A DNA stretch of 32,609 nt from Candidatus Falkowella caecavicola (GTDB lineage: Bacteria > Bacillota > Clostridia > Oscillospirales > Ruminococcaceae): contig CAJFUK010000030.1 in the NCBI GenBank assembly GCA_904420125.1, positions 1 to 32,609 of the forward strand, in the 5' to 3' direction. This document shows positions 14,553-22,755 of the stretch, one piece after another. The notes beneath the pieces are model-generated. The model was given only the letters and a program-made list of their open reading frames with translations, was not told the DNA's origin and made no database searches. Both the position numbers and the translations under genes were made by a program. Within the stretch, counting starts at the first letter, position 1. Every line of letters begins with the position of its first letter.

Positions 14553-15089
14553 ATGAAACATGTGATCCATATATTTGGAGCATCCGGCGCAGGAACCACA
14601 ACGCTTGCACGAAAAATTTGTGATGAGCTGGGCTTCTTTTTGATGGATACAGACGACTATTTTTGGTTGCCTGTCGATCCAAGATACTCGCAAAAGCGTC
14701 CTCGTGAAGAGCGGCTTTTAATGATGAGAAACGATATTGAACATGCAGATCATGTTGTTATTTCCGGCTCGCTTGTGGATTGGGGAGATGCGTTGATCCC
14801 GCTGTTTACATTGGCGGTCCGGCTGCAAACAGATACAGAAATCCGTATAGACAGAATAAAGTTAAGAGAAAAAGAAAAATTTGGTAAACGGATAGATGTT
14901 GGCGGAGATATGTACCAGCAACATCTTGATTTTATAGAATGGGCAAAGGCATATGACACCGGCGGCCCCGATATGCGCAGCAAAATCAAGCACGATGAGT
15001 GGAAAAAACTGCTTCCGTGCAAAATCCTTCAGCTCAACGGTGCGGATAACCTAGAAGATAATTTCCTGCGCGTGAAAGGCTGCCTGTAA
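14553..15089 (+). CDS. P-loop adenylate-kinase-like nucleotide-binding protein
   Basis: The 178-aa protein begins with a beta strand and a P-loop variant, HIFGASGAGTTTLA, in which the usual Lys of GxxGxGK[ST] is absent (GAGTT). This variant is common in a family of small AAA/adenylate-kinase-like proteins. DTDDYFW (about residues 32-38) corresponds to the substrate-binding Asp region, and LREKEKFGKRID is a lid-like basic segment. A small-molecule kinase is likely but the substrate is unknown. The start is chosen at ATG 14553, seven bases after AGGTG; ATG 14547 is too close. Confidence 0.75.
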   Translation: MKHVIHIFGASGAGTTTLARKICDELGFFLMDTDDYFWLPVDPRYSQKRPREERLLMMRNDIEHADHVVISGSLVDWGDALIPLFTLAVRLQTDTEIRIDRIKLREKEKFGKRIDVGGDMYQQHLDFIEWAKAYDTGGPDMRSKIKHDEWKKLLPCKILQLNGADNLEDNFLRVKGCL

Positions 15090-15397
15090 ATCCGTCGACA
15101 CAGCAAACATGCGGTTTGTCCAACAGATATAACAACGATTTCCGTCTATCCGATTAATCAAAACCGTAGAATGGCTGAACCCAGGGCGAGAGGCGGAGTG
15201 TGGAAGGCTGCATACCAGCGCCGCTTTCCTCCTTGTCAAACAGGAATGAGGAAAGCATACACCAGAATCCCATCCCCGGTTTTTCTATATGCGAGGATGC
15301 GAAAAAAGCCGTTTTATCAAACCATCGGCATCCGATTGGATTAAAAAGCGGCATATTGGGCCATACTGCAGATAAAAACATGCAGGGTGGCGAGACA
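15090..15397. other. 308-bp gap without a recognisable gene
   Basis: No RNA gene, hairpin terminator or convincing promoter was seen. The frame of the downstream gene stays open back to 15200, but that extension has no start signal and coding-unlike composition. Confidence 0.4.
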
Positions 15398-16270
15398 ATG
15401 CAACAAAAATATTACCGCTTAAAATGGTTTCTTCGTTCCTTTCTGCTGTCAAGCGCAGTATTGATGGCTGTTTTTATGTCTGCAATGGCCTGGATTTCCG
15501 GCAGGGATTCCCAGCAGCAGGTGACAGCTCCTGTGGAGAATCAGCCGGTCTATACGCCGGAGACGGACGAGCCGCTGAATATCCTGATCCTCGAATGCAG
15601 TACACGTGCCAAGCCTATTGAAACGGTATGGTTGATCCGTCTGGATCCGTTGCAGGGAAAGGTGCCGGTGGCCGCACTGCCGCTGGAATCAGCTGCTGCT
15701 TTGGATGGCAGATCCGGGACGTTGGCGGATTTTTATGATTACGGCGGCATTCAGATGGCAATCCGCGCCGTGGAAGGCACGTTTGGTATCCCTGTTGACC
15801 GGTATATCCGCTGCGACCGGGAAACTTTTTCCCGTTTTGCTGATGTACTGGGCGGTATTGTCTATGAAATATCCGAACCTCTGGCGCTCCAGATGGAAGA
15901 AGCAGGACAGCATATCCTTCCGGGTTTGCAGACGCTGGATGGACGTCGGATTTTACAGCTGCTGCATTTTCCGTGCGCAGAAGGCAGGCTCTTTCAGACG
16001 AACCGCCAGGCTGTAATGGCAGCGCTTTTGTTTTCCGCTGAAAACGCCCGGGCAGGATTGTCCGGTGACACCCTTTATTATGATTTTATCAACGACATTG
16101 ATACCAATATCAGCGCGTTTGACTACGATTACCGCCGCAGGGGCCTGGAAGTCCTTTTTTCCAAAGAGGACGCCGTATATCCCGTCGAACTCAGCGGGAC
16201 GTTTGACCTGGATGGGCGGTTCCTGCCCGACAGCGCAGCACTGCTGGCGTTGCGGGAGGCGTTTTCCTAG
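15398..16270 (+). CDS. Degenerate LytR-CpsA-Psr (LCP)-like membrane protein
   Basis: The 290-aa protein has one N-terminal membrane anchor (about residues 11-33), an extracellular linker and an LCP-like domain. Recognisable parts are NILILECSTR (61-70), VWLIRLDPLQGKVPVAALP (77-95), YGGIQMAIRAVEGTFGIPVD (115-134) and FADVLGGIVYEI. LCP enzymes transfer polymers from lipid carriers to peptidoglycan and depend on conserved Arg and Asp residues such as SIPRDT. Here that motif reads ALPLES (93-98) and the Arg-rich RxRxxxxDxGR motif is replaced by HFPCAEGRLFQTNRQ. It is therefore probably a non-catalytic relative. The ATG at 15398 follows a GGGTGG-type site. Confidence 0.7.
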   Translation: MQQKYYRLKWFLRSFLLSSAVLMAVFMSAMAWISGRDSQQQVTAPVENQPVYTPETDEPLNILILECSTRAKPIETVWLIRLDPLQGKVPVAALPLESAAALDGRSGTLADFYDYGGIQMAIRAVEGTFGIPVDRYIRCDRETFSRFADVLGGIVYEISEPLALQMEEAGQHILPGLQTLDGRRILQLLHFPCAEGRLFQTNRQAVMAALLFSAENARAGLSGDTLYYDFINDIDTNISAFDYDYRRRGLEVLFSKEDAVYPVELSGTFDLDGRFLPDSAALLALREAFS

Positions 16271-16306
16271 TCTCTGCGCCGGGATTGGGACGGCATGGAG
16301 GTTTAT

Positions 16307-16819
16307 ATGGTTTTGATTGCCCGGATAGCAGAGCAGAATATTTCATGGGAGCGAGCAGCGGTCATCCTTCTGGTCATAGCTGTTTTGGCGGCTTTGTGCG
16401 GAGCGCTGTATTTTCTGCGCAAACGGCTGCGGGGATTCCCTTACGAAAAAATAGACTGCCTGCTGACGGAAAGAGAAGCAAAATTTTATGCGCTCCTTGA
16501 CCCGATTGCAGAGGAATGCGGCTTTCGTGTCATGGTGAAGGTGCGGCTGGCGGATCTGATTCGGGTGAAACAGGGCCGGAAAGACTTTCAAAGCTGGTTT
16601 AACAGAATTAAAGCCAAACACATTGATTTTGCTGTCTGTTCAGCAAAGCTGGAACCCGTGGTTCTGATTGAGCTGGATGACCGTTCCCATGATCAGAAAG
16701 ACCGGATCCGCCGGGATCAGTTTGTAGACCGTGCGCTGGCGAAAGCGGGCGTGCCGATTTTGCACTACCGCGAGTACAGCCCGGAACAGTTGCAGAAAGA
16801 TCTGCAAAATTTTCTTTAG
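16307..16819 (+). CDS. Membrane-anchored DUF2726 protein
   Basis: The 170-aa protein has one N-terminal membrane helix (about residues 17-37) and a DUF2726 domain: LLTEREAKFYALLDPIAEE (52-70), FRVMVKVRLADLIRV, a KAKHIDFAVC segment (D107), then LIELDDRSHD (E122, D124 and D125) and a C-terminal YREYSPEQLQKDL. DUF2726 is grouped with restriction-endonuclease-like folds and its role is unknown. The ATG at 16307 lies five bases after GGAGG; an ATG at 16295 overlaps that site. It follows the LCP-like gene by 36 nt and is probably co-transcribed. Confidence 0.8.
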   Translation: MVLIARIAEQNISWERAAVILLVIAVLAALCGALYFLRKRLRGFPYEKIDCLLTEREAKFYALLDPIAEECGFRVMVKVRLADLIRVKQGRKDFQSWFNRIKAKHIDFAVCSAKLEPVVLIELDDRSHDQKDRIRRDQFVDRALAKAGVPILHYREYSPEQLQKDLQNFL

Positions 16820-17469
16820 CGCGGGTTGATACGATCGGATCGACACTGTGTCCGAATCAACACCATCTGAACAAAAAAATTTTTTTACCGCTTTCTGCTG
16901 CCGAACATGGGTCTGGCAGGGCAGATCGCGGTTTTTTTGTCTGACTGTGCCGCAACCCGTATTCTGGAAAGGCCATAGCTGCGTGCCTCAGACAGGCGGC
17001 CTCGCATAAAATGAAAATGGTAGACGGGATCGGCGCGCTGGCAGATGCTGCAGCACGATGCCGTATCCCTGAAAAACCGCAGGCGCCGAATGAGGAGAAG
17101 TGGTATGGAAATATTCATGCCCACAGAGAGGCTTTGAATCTGCGGTCTGACGAGGCGGCCGGCGCCTGCTTCCGATACAACCAAAGGGCGGACCCATACA
17201 GCTTCTATGGATCCGCCCTTTGGTTTAACTGAATGGGATTCCATCCGTTTTTTCAGCGGAGGAAAAAGGCTTAGACATGGGAAAAAGGGGCTTTGTTGAA
17301 AATCAAAGTGAGGGTCGGTCAGTCAAACGCCAATATCAGGGAAGGTCGTTCGGTACAGATACAGAGAAAACAGCACCGCCGCTTAGGACACAAGACTGTT
17401 TTCAAAACCGGCTAGGGAGGACAAAGAGGACAGAAAATGGATCATGAACGAAATTTTATAAACGGACTA
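16820..17469. other. 650-bp gene-poor stretch
   Basis: No ORF here has a ribosome binding site or recognisable domain. The stretch holds an imperfect hairpin just after the DUF2726 stop (GTTGAT/ATCAAC around 16825-16860), an A7T7 tract near 16874-16887 and the strong hairpin at 17179-17225. Short open frames on both strands look like decayed coding sequence. Confidence 0.4.
17179..17225. terminator. Strong 14-bp hairpin, possible bidirectional terminator
   Basis: AACCAAAGGGCGGA (17179-17192) and its complement (17212-17225) form a perfect stem. After one mismatch it continues with CCATA/TATGG around a 7-nt loop. A-rich and T-rich outer ends resemble a bidirectional terminator, but the downstream T-run is short. 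Confidence 0.45.
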
Positions 17470-17498
17470 TTGACGGTTTTTTTATTCTGCGATAAAAT
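17470..17498 (+). promoter_or_regulatory. Promoter of rpe transcript
   Basis: TTGACG (17470-17475) and TAAAAT (17493-17498) are 17 bp apart, giving a start near 17505 and an unusually long leader of about 230 nt before rpe. Confidence 0.6.
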
Positions 17499-17504
17499 AA
17501 TAAG

Positions 17505-17734
17505 TAAGTTTATAGCGCTGTATTCTGCCCGAACAGCGGGGCTGGGCAGAATGTAGACAGTTCGGGAGGCAGACTTTTCCGGCAGGGCTATTTTGGCCGT
17601 ACCCTACAGGCAAGAAGATCAAAAGGTATCCTGTAGAGCGGGGCATCTGTGCATACCAGGAGCTGCCGCCAGGACGGGACAAATGCAAACTGCGGACTGG
17701 CTTTTCAGGAGCCGGATACAGGGGGACGGAAGCG
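17505..17734 (+). other. Structured ~230-nt leader of rpe
   Basis: Two clear hairpins are present: ATTCTGCCC with GGGCAGAAT (17522-17530/17544-17552) and CTACAGG with CCTGTAG (17604-17610/17630-17636). No known riboswitch signature (TPP, SAM, cobalamin, glycine, FMN) was recognised. One frame in the second half (ELPPGRDKCKLRTGFSGAG) faintly recalls the N-terminus of RsgA, often encoded before rpe, so part of it may be a decayed gene. Confidence 0.35.
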
Positions 17735-18391
17735 ATGATTCAAATCAGCCCATCCATTTTGGCAAGCGATTTTGCCAATCTGGAATCAGAAATACGAAAG
17801 ATGGAAAATGCCGGTGCGGACATGCTGCATATTGATGTGATGGACGGCCATTTTGTCCCCAATATTTCGATCGGGCCACCGGTTATACAGAGCCTGCGCA
17901 GATGCACCCATCTGCCGCTTGACGTTCACCTGATGATTTCCCACCCGCTTGCCTACATTGGTGCGTTTGTAAAAGCGGGCGCGGATATGATTACGTTTCA
18001 TCTGGAAAGCGAGGATGATCCTGTGATAGTGCTCCGGGAAATCCGACGCTACGGACTGCGGGCGGGAATGGCCATTAAGCCCGGAACACCCGCGCAGGCG
18101 GTGTTTCCCTATATCCGGCAGCTGGACATGGTGCTGGTCATGACGGTAGAGCCCGGTTTCGGCGGCCAGTGCTTTATGGAGGAGATGCTGGACAAGATCC
18201 GCTGTGTGCGGGAAGTTGCCCGGACAGACAATCCTGCGATGCGCCTCCAGGTAGATGGGGGGATTCAGTTGGAAACCGGTGCAAAAGCAGTCGCAGCCGG
18301 TGCGGACTGCCTGGTGGCCGGAACCTTTCTGTTCCATGCAGACAATCCAGCGCCGCTCATCCATGCGCTGCGGGCACTGGAAACAAGATAG
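17735..18391 (+). CDS. rpe: Ribulose-phosphate 3-epimerase
   Basis: The 218-aa TIM-barrel enzyme interconverts D-ribulose 5-phosphate and D-xylulose 5-phosphate in the pentose phosphate pathway. Diagnostic motifs are present: SPSILASDFANL at the start, metal/catalytic HIDVMDGHFVPN (D-M-D-G), DVHLMI, TVEPGFGGQ with the flexible loop, and the phosphate-binding VDGGI and AGTFLF regions. Length and order are normal. The ATG follows a GGGGGACGG ribosome binding site. The DUF4015-like gene starts 44 nt after the stop, so the two may share the transcript that begins near 17505. Confidence 0.95.
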   Translation: MIQISPSILASDFANLESEIRKMENAGADMLHIDVMDGHFVPNISIGPPVIQSLRRCTHLPLDVHLMISHPLAYIGAFVKAGADMITFHLESEDDPVIVLREIRRYGLRAGMAIKPGTPAQAVFPYIRQLDMVLVMTVEPGFGGQCFMEEMLDKIRCVREVARTDNPAMRLQVDGGIQLETGAKAVAAGADCLVAGTFLFHADNPAPLIHALRALETR

Positions 18392-18435
18392 GCTGCGCCG
18401 GCGCGCAGAAAAACCAGCTAAGGGAGGTTACGACA

Positions 18436-19677
18436 TTGCCCAAACAAAGAAAAATCAAAAGAACGAAACATTTATATAGAGACCGCAAAAAAGGAAAAAT
18501 CTTCAAGACCATCCTTTTCATTTTGATTATAGGAGGCCTGGTTGCCGCCGGGTATTTTGCCGCACCGAAACTGATGGAAATGCTCAACAGCGGGAGTTCT
18601 ACAGAGGAAAGTTCCCAGGCGCCGGAATCTTCTCTGTCAGAGGAAAGTGAACCGTCTATACCGGCAGAGGAAAGCAGCACAGGCAGTCTGCCCTCCGAGC
18701 CGGAATCCTCTGTGCCGGAATCGTCCGAGCCGGAATCCTCCGAGTCAGCCCAGAATCAGATGAAAGCTTACAGTCCGGCCGGCCTCTCTACGCTGGATCT
18801 GCAAGCGGTTGCGGAAGAGGCCAGAAAAGCCAAAGAAGCCGGCTATCAGGCAATGGTTCTGACTCTCAAGGGAGAGGACGGGCAGTTGCTTTACGCTTCT
18901 GATTTGGAACAGGCAGCCGCCTGGGGCACGATCGTCGAAGCCGCGCCTTCTGCAGCAGAGATTGCAAATGTGATTCGGGAGAACGGACTGGTCCCCATTG
19001 CATCCATCCATGCGTTTAAGGATCCACTGGCAGCCAGCATGCTCCGGGATAATGCGTATCAGGTCACAGACTCTCCCGGGGACACCTGGTTTGACAACGT
19101 CCCTTCTGCCGGCGGCAAGAAATGGCTCAATCCCTACCGGACGGCAGCCAGAGAATATATCGTGGGGATTGCCGAGGAACTGGTGCAGGCGGGATTTGAA
19201 CAGATTCTGGCAGAGTCGGTGCAATTCCCGGACGGCGGACAGTACAGAATGTCAGTCGGTGAGACCGGGGGCCTGACACGGGCACAGATCCTGCGCCAGT
19301 TTACAGAGGAACTGGATGCTGCCTGCCCTGGAAAGATTCTGGTCAGTTTCCCGTATACAGCAATGGCCGGGCAATATGCTGGCCGTTATGAAGAAAGCCC
19401 GCTGTATTGGCAGGCGGAGGGAATAGCGCCTGCAGTGGATCTCCGGCTGCTGGACTCTACCGAACTCAGCGCAGCGGCAGGGGAAGATCATTCTGCTTAC
19501 GGGCTTGCTTATTCGCTTTTGTCTTTGGCAAAGGATTCTGTAGCAGCATACAATGGTACCATCATCCCTGTTGTCTATGAAAATGGAAATTTACAGGAAG
19601 TTTTGCAGGCCCTGGAGGCGTTGGATATTCAAACGTACATTTTACGGGGAGAATCGTCCGGATTTTTAGGCAGATAG
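18436..19677 (+). CDS. Membrane-anchored putative glycoside hydrolase (DUF4015-like)
   Basis: Starting at TTG 18436, eight bases after GGGAGG, the protein is 413 aa; a longer in-frame version overlapping rpe is rejected. A basic N-terminus precedes one membrane helix (about residues 25-48). Next comes a Ser/Glu/Pro linker with repeated PESS/EPESS units (about 52-108), then an extracellular barrel-like domain. WLNPYRTAAREYIVGIAEEL and FEQILAESVQFPDGG match the DUF4015 putative glycoside hydrolase family, where WVNPYxxEVxxYxxxIAxE and DEIxxDYVRFP are typical. The Asp-Tyr pair of the usual motif is replaced by AES, so activity is uncertain. A cell-wall role is likely. Confidence 0.72.
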   Translation: MPKQRKIKRTKHLYRDRKKGKIFKTILFILIIGGLVAAGYFAAPKLMEMLNSGSSTEESSQAPESSLSEESEPSIPAEESSTGSLPSEPESSVPESSEPESSESAQNQMKAYSPAGLSTLDLQAVAEEARKAKEAGYQAMVLTLKGEDGQLLYASDLEQAAAWGTIVEAAPSAAEIANVIRENGLVPIASIHAFKDPLAASMLRDNAYQVTDSPGDTWFDNVPSAGGKKWLNPYRTAAREYIVGIAEELVQAGFEQILAESVQFPDGGQYRMSVGETGGLTRAQILRQFTEELDAACPGKILVSFPYTAMAGQYAGRYEESPLYWQAEGIAPAVDLRLLDSTELSAAAGEDHSAYGLAYSLLSLAKDSVAAYNGTIIPVVYENGNLQEVLQALEALDIQTYILRGESSGFLGR

Positions 19678-19681
19678 CAAA

Positions 19682-19710
19682 TTGACAAGATTTTCGATGT
19701 ATTATATGAT
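19682..19710 (+). promoter_or_regulatory. Promoter of pgcA
   Basis: A consensus TTGACA (19682-19687) and TATGAT (19705-19710) are 17 bp apart, immediately after the upstream stop. The leader to the pgcA start codon is about 130 nt. Confidence 0.7.
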
Positions 19711-19846
19711 ATTATCCATATACCAGTCGAACAAAGGAGATTTTTGGATACATCAGTATATGTAACAGCCTGTGAGACGTCTGTAGGAAAGAAAGACGTA
19801 TTGGCGGACGGCTGACCAAAGAATTTTTGGAAAGGGAATGAATGGA

Positions 19847-21565
19847 ATGAACGAAATGCAGTTGTACAGCCGCTGGGTTGCGCAGAATCTGGAGGATACG
19901 GACCTGGCAGAGGAACTGGCCGCAGTTGCCGGAGATACGGATGCGATCAAAGACCGTTTTTTCCGGGACCTTGAATTCGGAACCGGGGGGCTGCGGGGCG
20001 TCATCGGCGCTGGTACCAATCGAATGAATATTTATACCGTGCGTAAGGCAACGCAGGGACTTGCAGACTATCTGAAGGCGACGTATCCGAATCCTTCCGT
20101 TGCCGTCAGCTATGACAGCCGCATCAAATCCGATCTCTTTGCGCGGGAGACAGCCTCGGTTCTGGCGGCAAACGGCATAAAGGTGTATCTGTATCCGGAA
20201 CTGAATCCGACACCTGCGCTTTCTTTTGCAGTACGCGATCTGCACTGTCAGGCAGGCGTAATGATTACAGCCAGCCATAATCCGGCCAAGTATAACGGCT
20301 ATAAAGCCTACGGCCCGGATGGCTGCCAGATGACCATTGAAGCCGCTAACGCGGTTCTTGACTGCATTAACCGCCTGGATATTTTTGACGATATCCGGAC
20401 GGTCGATTTTGAGGCGGCACTGGCAGACGGCTGGATTGCCTATATCGGTCAGGATACATATGCGCGGTTTTTAGAAAATGTACGCGCGCAGTCCATCCAC
20501 CCGGAAGCACTCCGGCAGACGGATTTGAAAGTTGTCTATACCCCGCTTAACGGAACCGGCAACAAACCGGTGCGGGAGATTCTCCGAATGACCGGTGTGA
20601 AAAATGTTGTGGTCGTTAAAGAACAGGAGCTGCCGGACGGACATTTTACCACCTGTCCGTATCCAAACCCTGAAATTAAAGAAGCCTTGCAGAAGGGACT
20701 GGAGCTTTGCGCGGTCGAGAAACCGGATCTTTTACTGGCGACAGATCCCGACTGTGACCGCGTGGGAATCGCCGTTCCGGATCAGGACGGAAACTATGTA
20801 CTGATCACCGGAAATGAGGTCGGTGCGCTGCTGTTTGAATATATCTGCCGCGAAAGAATTGCGGCCGGTACCATGCCTGAACGCCCGGTGGCGGTTAAAA
20901 CCATTGTCACCACAGAAATTGTACAGAAAATGGCGGATGAATATGGCGTGGAGCTTCGGAATGTGCTGACCGGATTTAAATTTATCGGCGAACAGATCGG
21001 TTATCTGGAAGAAGCCGGTGAGGCAAACCGGTATATCTTTGGTTTTGAAGAAAGTTATGGCTATCTGGCAGGCACCTACGTGCGGGATAAAGACGCGGTT
21101 GTGGCTTCCATGCTGATCTGTGAGATGGCGGCGTTTTATCGCCTGAAAGGCATCAGCCTTCTGGACGCGCTGCATGCCATTTATCGAAAATACGGCATTT
21201 ATCTGCATTCTCAGAAAAGCTTTACCTGCGAGGGTGTAACCGGAATGGAACGGATGGCTGCGATTATGCAGGAGTTACGCGAAAATCCTCCCCAGGCCAT
21301 TGGCGGACTCAGGGTGCTGACGATTTCCGATTATATGCTGCGCCGTACCACGCAGGTCGACACGGGCAACGTTTCCGCTATCACGCTGCCTCAATCGGAT
21401 GTCATCGGTTTTGCGCTCGAACAGGACGCCAGCGTGATTATCCGTCCTTCGGGTACGGAACCCAAGATTAAGGCATATTATACGGCTACGGCTGAAAAAA
21501 TGGATCATGCCAAAGAGATCCAGCAACGTTTGCAGGAGGACTTTGCAAAGATTCTTGGTTTTTAG
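19847..21565 (+). CDS. pgcA: Phosphoglucomutase/phosphomannomutase
   Basis: The 572-aa alpha-D-phosphohexomutase interconverts glucose 1- and 6-phosphate, feeding UDP-glucose and cell-envelope synthesis. Motifs in order: GTGGLRGVIGAGTNRMN near the N-terminus, active-site Ser loop TASHNPAKYNGYKAYG, metal-binding ATDPDCDRVG, sugar-binding GFEESYGYLAGTYVRDKD and phosphate-binding RPSGTEPKIKAYY. Length fits the Firmicutes PgcA type. The ATG at 19847 is ten bases from AAAGGG; an earlier ATG at 19838 is too close. It has its own promoter and a weak terminator. It is a natural link to the sugar-phosphate operon upstream. Confidence 0.94.
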   Translation: MNEMQLYSRWVAQNLEDTDLAEELAAVAGDTDAIKDRFFRDLEFGTGGLRGVIGAGTNRMNIYTVRKATQGLADYLKATYPNPSVAVSYDSRIKSDLFARETASVLAANGIKVYLYPELNPTPALSFAVRDLHCQAGVMITASHNPAKYNGYKAYGPDGCQMTIEAANAVLDCINRLDIFDDIRTVDFEAALADGWIAYIGQDTYARFLENVRAQSIHPEALRQTDLKVVYTPLNGTGNKPVREILRMTGVKNVVVVKEQELPDGHFTTCPYPNPEIKEALQKGLELCAVEKPDLLLATDPDCDRVGIAVPDQDGNYVLITGNEVGALLFEYICRERIAAGTMPERPVAVKTIVTTEIVQKMADEYGVELRNVLTGFKFIGEQIGYLEEAGEANRYIFGFEESYGYLAGTYVRDKDAVVASMLICEMAAFYRLKGISLLDALHAIYRKYGIYLHSQKSFTCEGVTGMERMAAIMQELRENPPQAIGGLRVLTISDYMLRRTTQVDTGNVSAITLPQSDVIGFALEQDASVIIRPSGTEPKIKAYYTATAEKMDHAKEIQQRLQEDFAKILGF

Positions 21566-21570
21566 ACCGG

Positions 21571-21595
21571 CCGATCATGAAAATAATCGGTTTTT
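21571..21595 (+). terminator. Weak intrinsic terminator after pgcA
   Basis: CCGAT (21571-21575) pairs with ATCGG (21586-21590) and TTTTTCTTT follows. The stem is short, so read-through to rpmE is possible. Confidence 0.5.
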
Positions 21596-21619
21596 CTTTG
21601 GATAAAATATAAAAAAAGC

Positions 21620-21648
21620 TTGCAAAAAGAAAGAGTTTGTGTTATAAT
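21620..21648 (+). promoter_or_regulatory. Strong promoter of rpmE
   Basis: TTGCAA (21620-21625) and consensus TATAAT (21643-21648) are 17 bp apart, 40 bp before the rpmE start codon. Confidence 0.78.
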
Positions 21649-21688
21649 AATATTCTGGTAGTGTAAAATTGAAAGAGGTGACACATCA

Positions 21689-21892
21689 ATGAAAGAAGGA
21701 ATTCATCCAAATTACGAGGCTACAACGATTACCTGTGCTTGTGGCAATGTAATTGAAACCCGCTCCACAAAGAAGGATATCAAGGTAGAAATTTGTTCGA
21801 AATGTCATCCTTTCTTTACAGGAAGACAGAAACTGGTTGATACTGGCGGACGCGTCGATCGCTTTAAAAAGCGTTTCAACCTTGACAAATAA
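21689..21892 (+). CDS. rpmE: Ribosomal protein L31 (zinc-binding type)
   Basis: The 67-aa protein matches bacterial L31 of the large subunit. [19 protein letters not shown] at the start and [20 protein letters not shown] near the end are typical. C16, C18, C36 and C39 form the zinc site, so this is the C+ form normally used when zinc is sufficient. The ATG follows GAAAGAGGTG. It has its own strong promoter and a clear terminator at 21901-21931. Confidence 0.97.
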   Translation: MKEGIHPNYEATTITCACGNVIETRSTKKDIKVEICSKCHPFFTGRQKLVDTGGRVDRFKKRFNLDK

Positions 21893-21900
21893 GAGCGAAA

Positions 21901-21931
21901 AAGCGGCGTAGTGATACGCCGCTTTATGTTT
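21901..21931 (+). terminator. Terminator after rpmE
   Basis: A perfect 10-bp stem (21901-21910 with 21915-21924) has a GTGA loop and is followed by a T-rich tract containing ATGTTTTT. Confidence 0.8.
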
Positions 21932-21958
21932 TTCGGCGACTTTGAAGGAGGAAGCAGG

Positions 21959-22597
21959 ATGGCGGAGAATTACAAAACAATCCCGGCTTTTGCAACCGCT
22001 TCTTTTATAGAGCGGAAATCAGAATTTATCGGTTATGTCAAGCCTGTCCATACCGTACAGGAGGCAGCGGATTTTATTGCCGAAATTAAGCAAAAGCATC
22101 GGGACGCAACCCATCATGTTCCGGCCTATATCCTGAAAGACGGACAAAAACGCTGTTCGGATGACGGGGAGCCGCAGGGGACCGCCGGTGTTCCGGTCTT
22201 AGATGTGCTGGAAAAGGAGAACGTGGTGGATGTTTGCGCGGTCGTGACCCGTTATTTCGGGGGAATCCTGTTGGGCACCGGGGGGTTGGTCCGCGCTTAT
22301 TCCCATGGCTGTAAAATCGCATTGGATGCTGCGGGGATTGTTACCCGCACTTACTGCCTGCGGCAAAGATTAAAGATGGATTACCCGTTTTATGGAAAAG
22401 TGTCCAACATCCTGCCCTCTTATGATATCCGGATCCAGGAGACTGCTTTTACGGATCTGGTTGATTTGGAATATCTGATCCGGCCGGAGCAGGCAGAGCC
22501 GTTTGCGAAGGCTTTGCGGGAACTTTCCGCCGGATCGCTGATTCCAGTTACTTTGGGAGAGGAATATGCGGATTTTGCCGACCCGCCTCAAAAATAA
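21959..22597 (+). CDS. YigZ/IMPACT-family protein
   Basis: The 212-aa protein belongs to the YigZ (UPF0029/IMPACT) family: FIERKSEFIGYVKPVHT, HRDATHHVPAYIL, CSDDGEPQGTAGVPVLDVL and VVTRYFGGILLGTGGLVRAYS are the conserved N-terminal blocks. The C-terminal ferredoxin-like domain is shorter and more variable. Family members interact with the translation machinery or modulate GCN2-like stress pathways in eukaryotes; bacterial function is unclear. The ATG lies seven bases after AAGGAGG. It is between the rpmE terminator and the dgt gene, on the same strand, with no clear promoter of its own. Confidence 0.92.
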   Translation: MAENYKTIPAFATASFIERKSEFIGYVKPVHTVQEAADFIAEIKQKHRDATHHVPAYILKDGQKRCSDDGEPQGTAGVPVLDVLEKENVVDVCAVVTRYFGGILLGTGGLVRAYSHGCKIALDAAGIVTRTYCLRQRLKMDYPFYGKVSNILPSYDIRIQETAFTDLVDLEYLIRPEQAEPFAKALRELSAGSLIPVTLGEEYADFADPPQK

Positions 22598-22755
22598 GGC
22601 CGCCGGGCTGCCTGAATAGGGACAGACAGAGGAAATCTTTTGAAATCAGACAGAATTTTTATTTTTTTTACTGAAAAAAGAGGGTTTTTTTGATAGATTG
22701 GGTATATTATATTCAGAAAGAAGAAAATCAAGCCGACCGGACAGGAGGCGATGAA

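Noticed and set aside
16885-17244. 119-aa minus-strand and 73-aa plus-strand open frames
   Set aside because: No ribosome binding site or family resemblance, and they overlap each other and the 17179-17225 hairpin.
18169-18435. N-terminal extension of the DUF4015-like protein overlapping rpe
   Set aside because: TTG at 18436 has an ideal ribosome binding site and begins a normal basic head plus membrane helix; the extension is out-of-frame rpe sequence.
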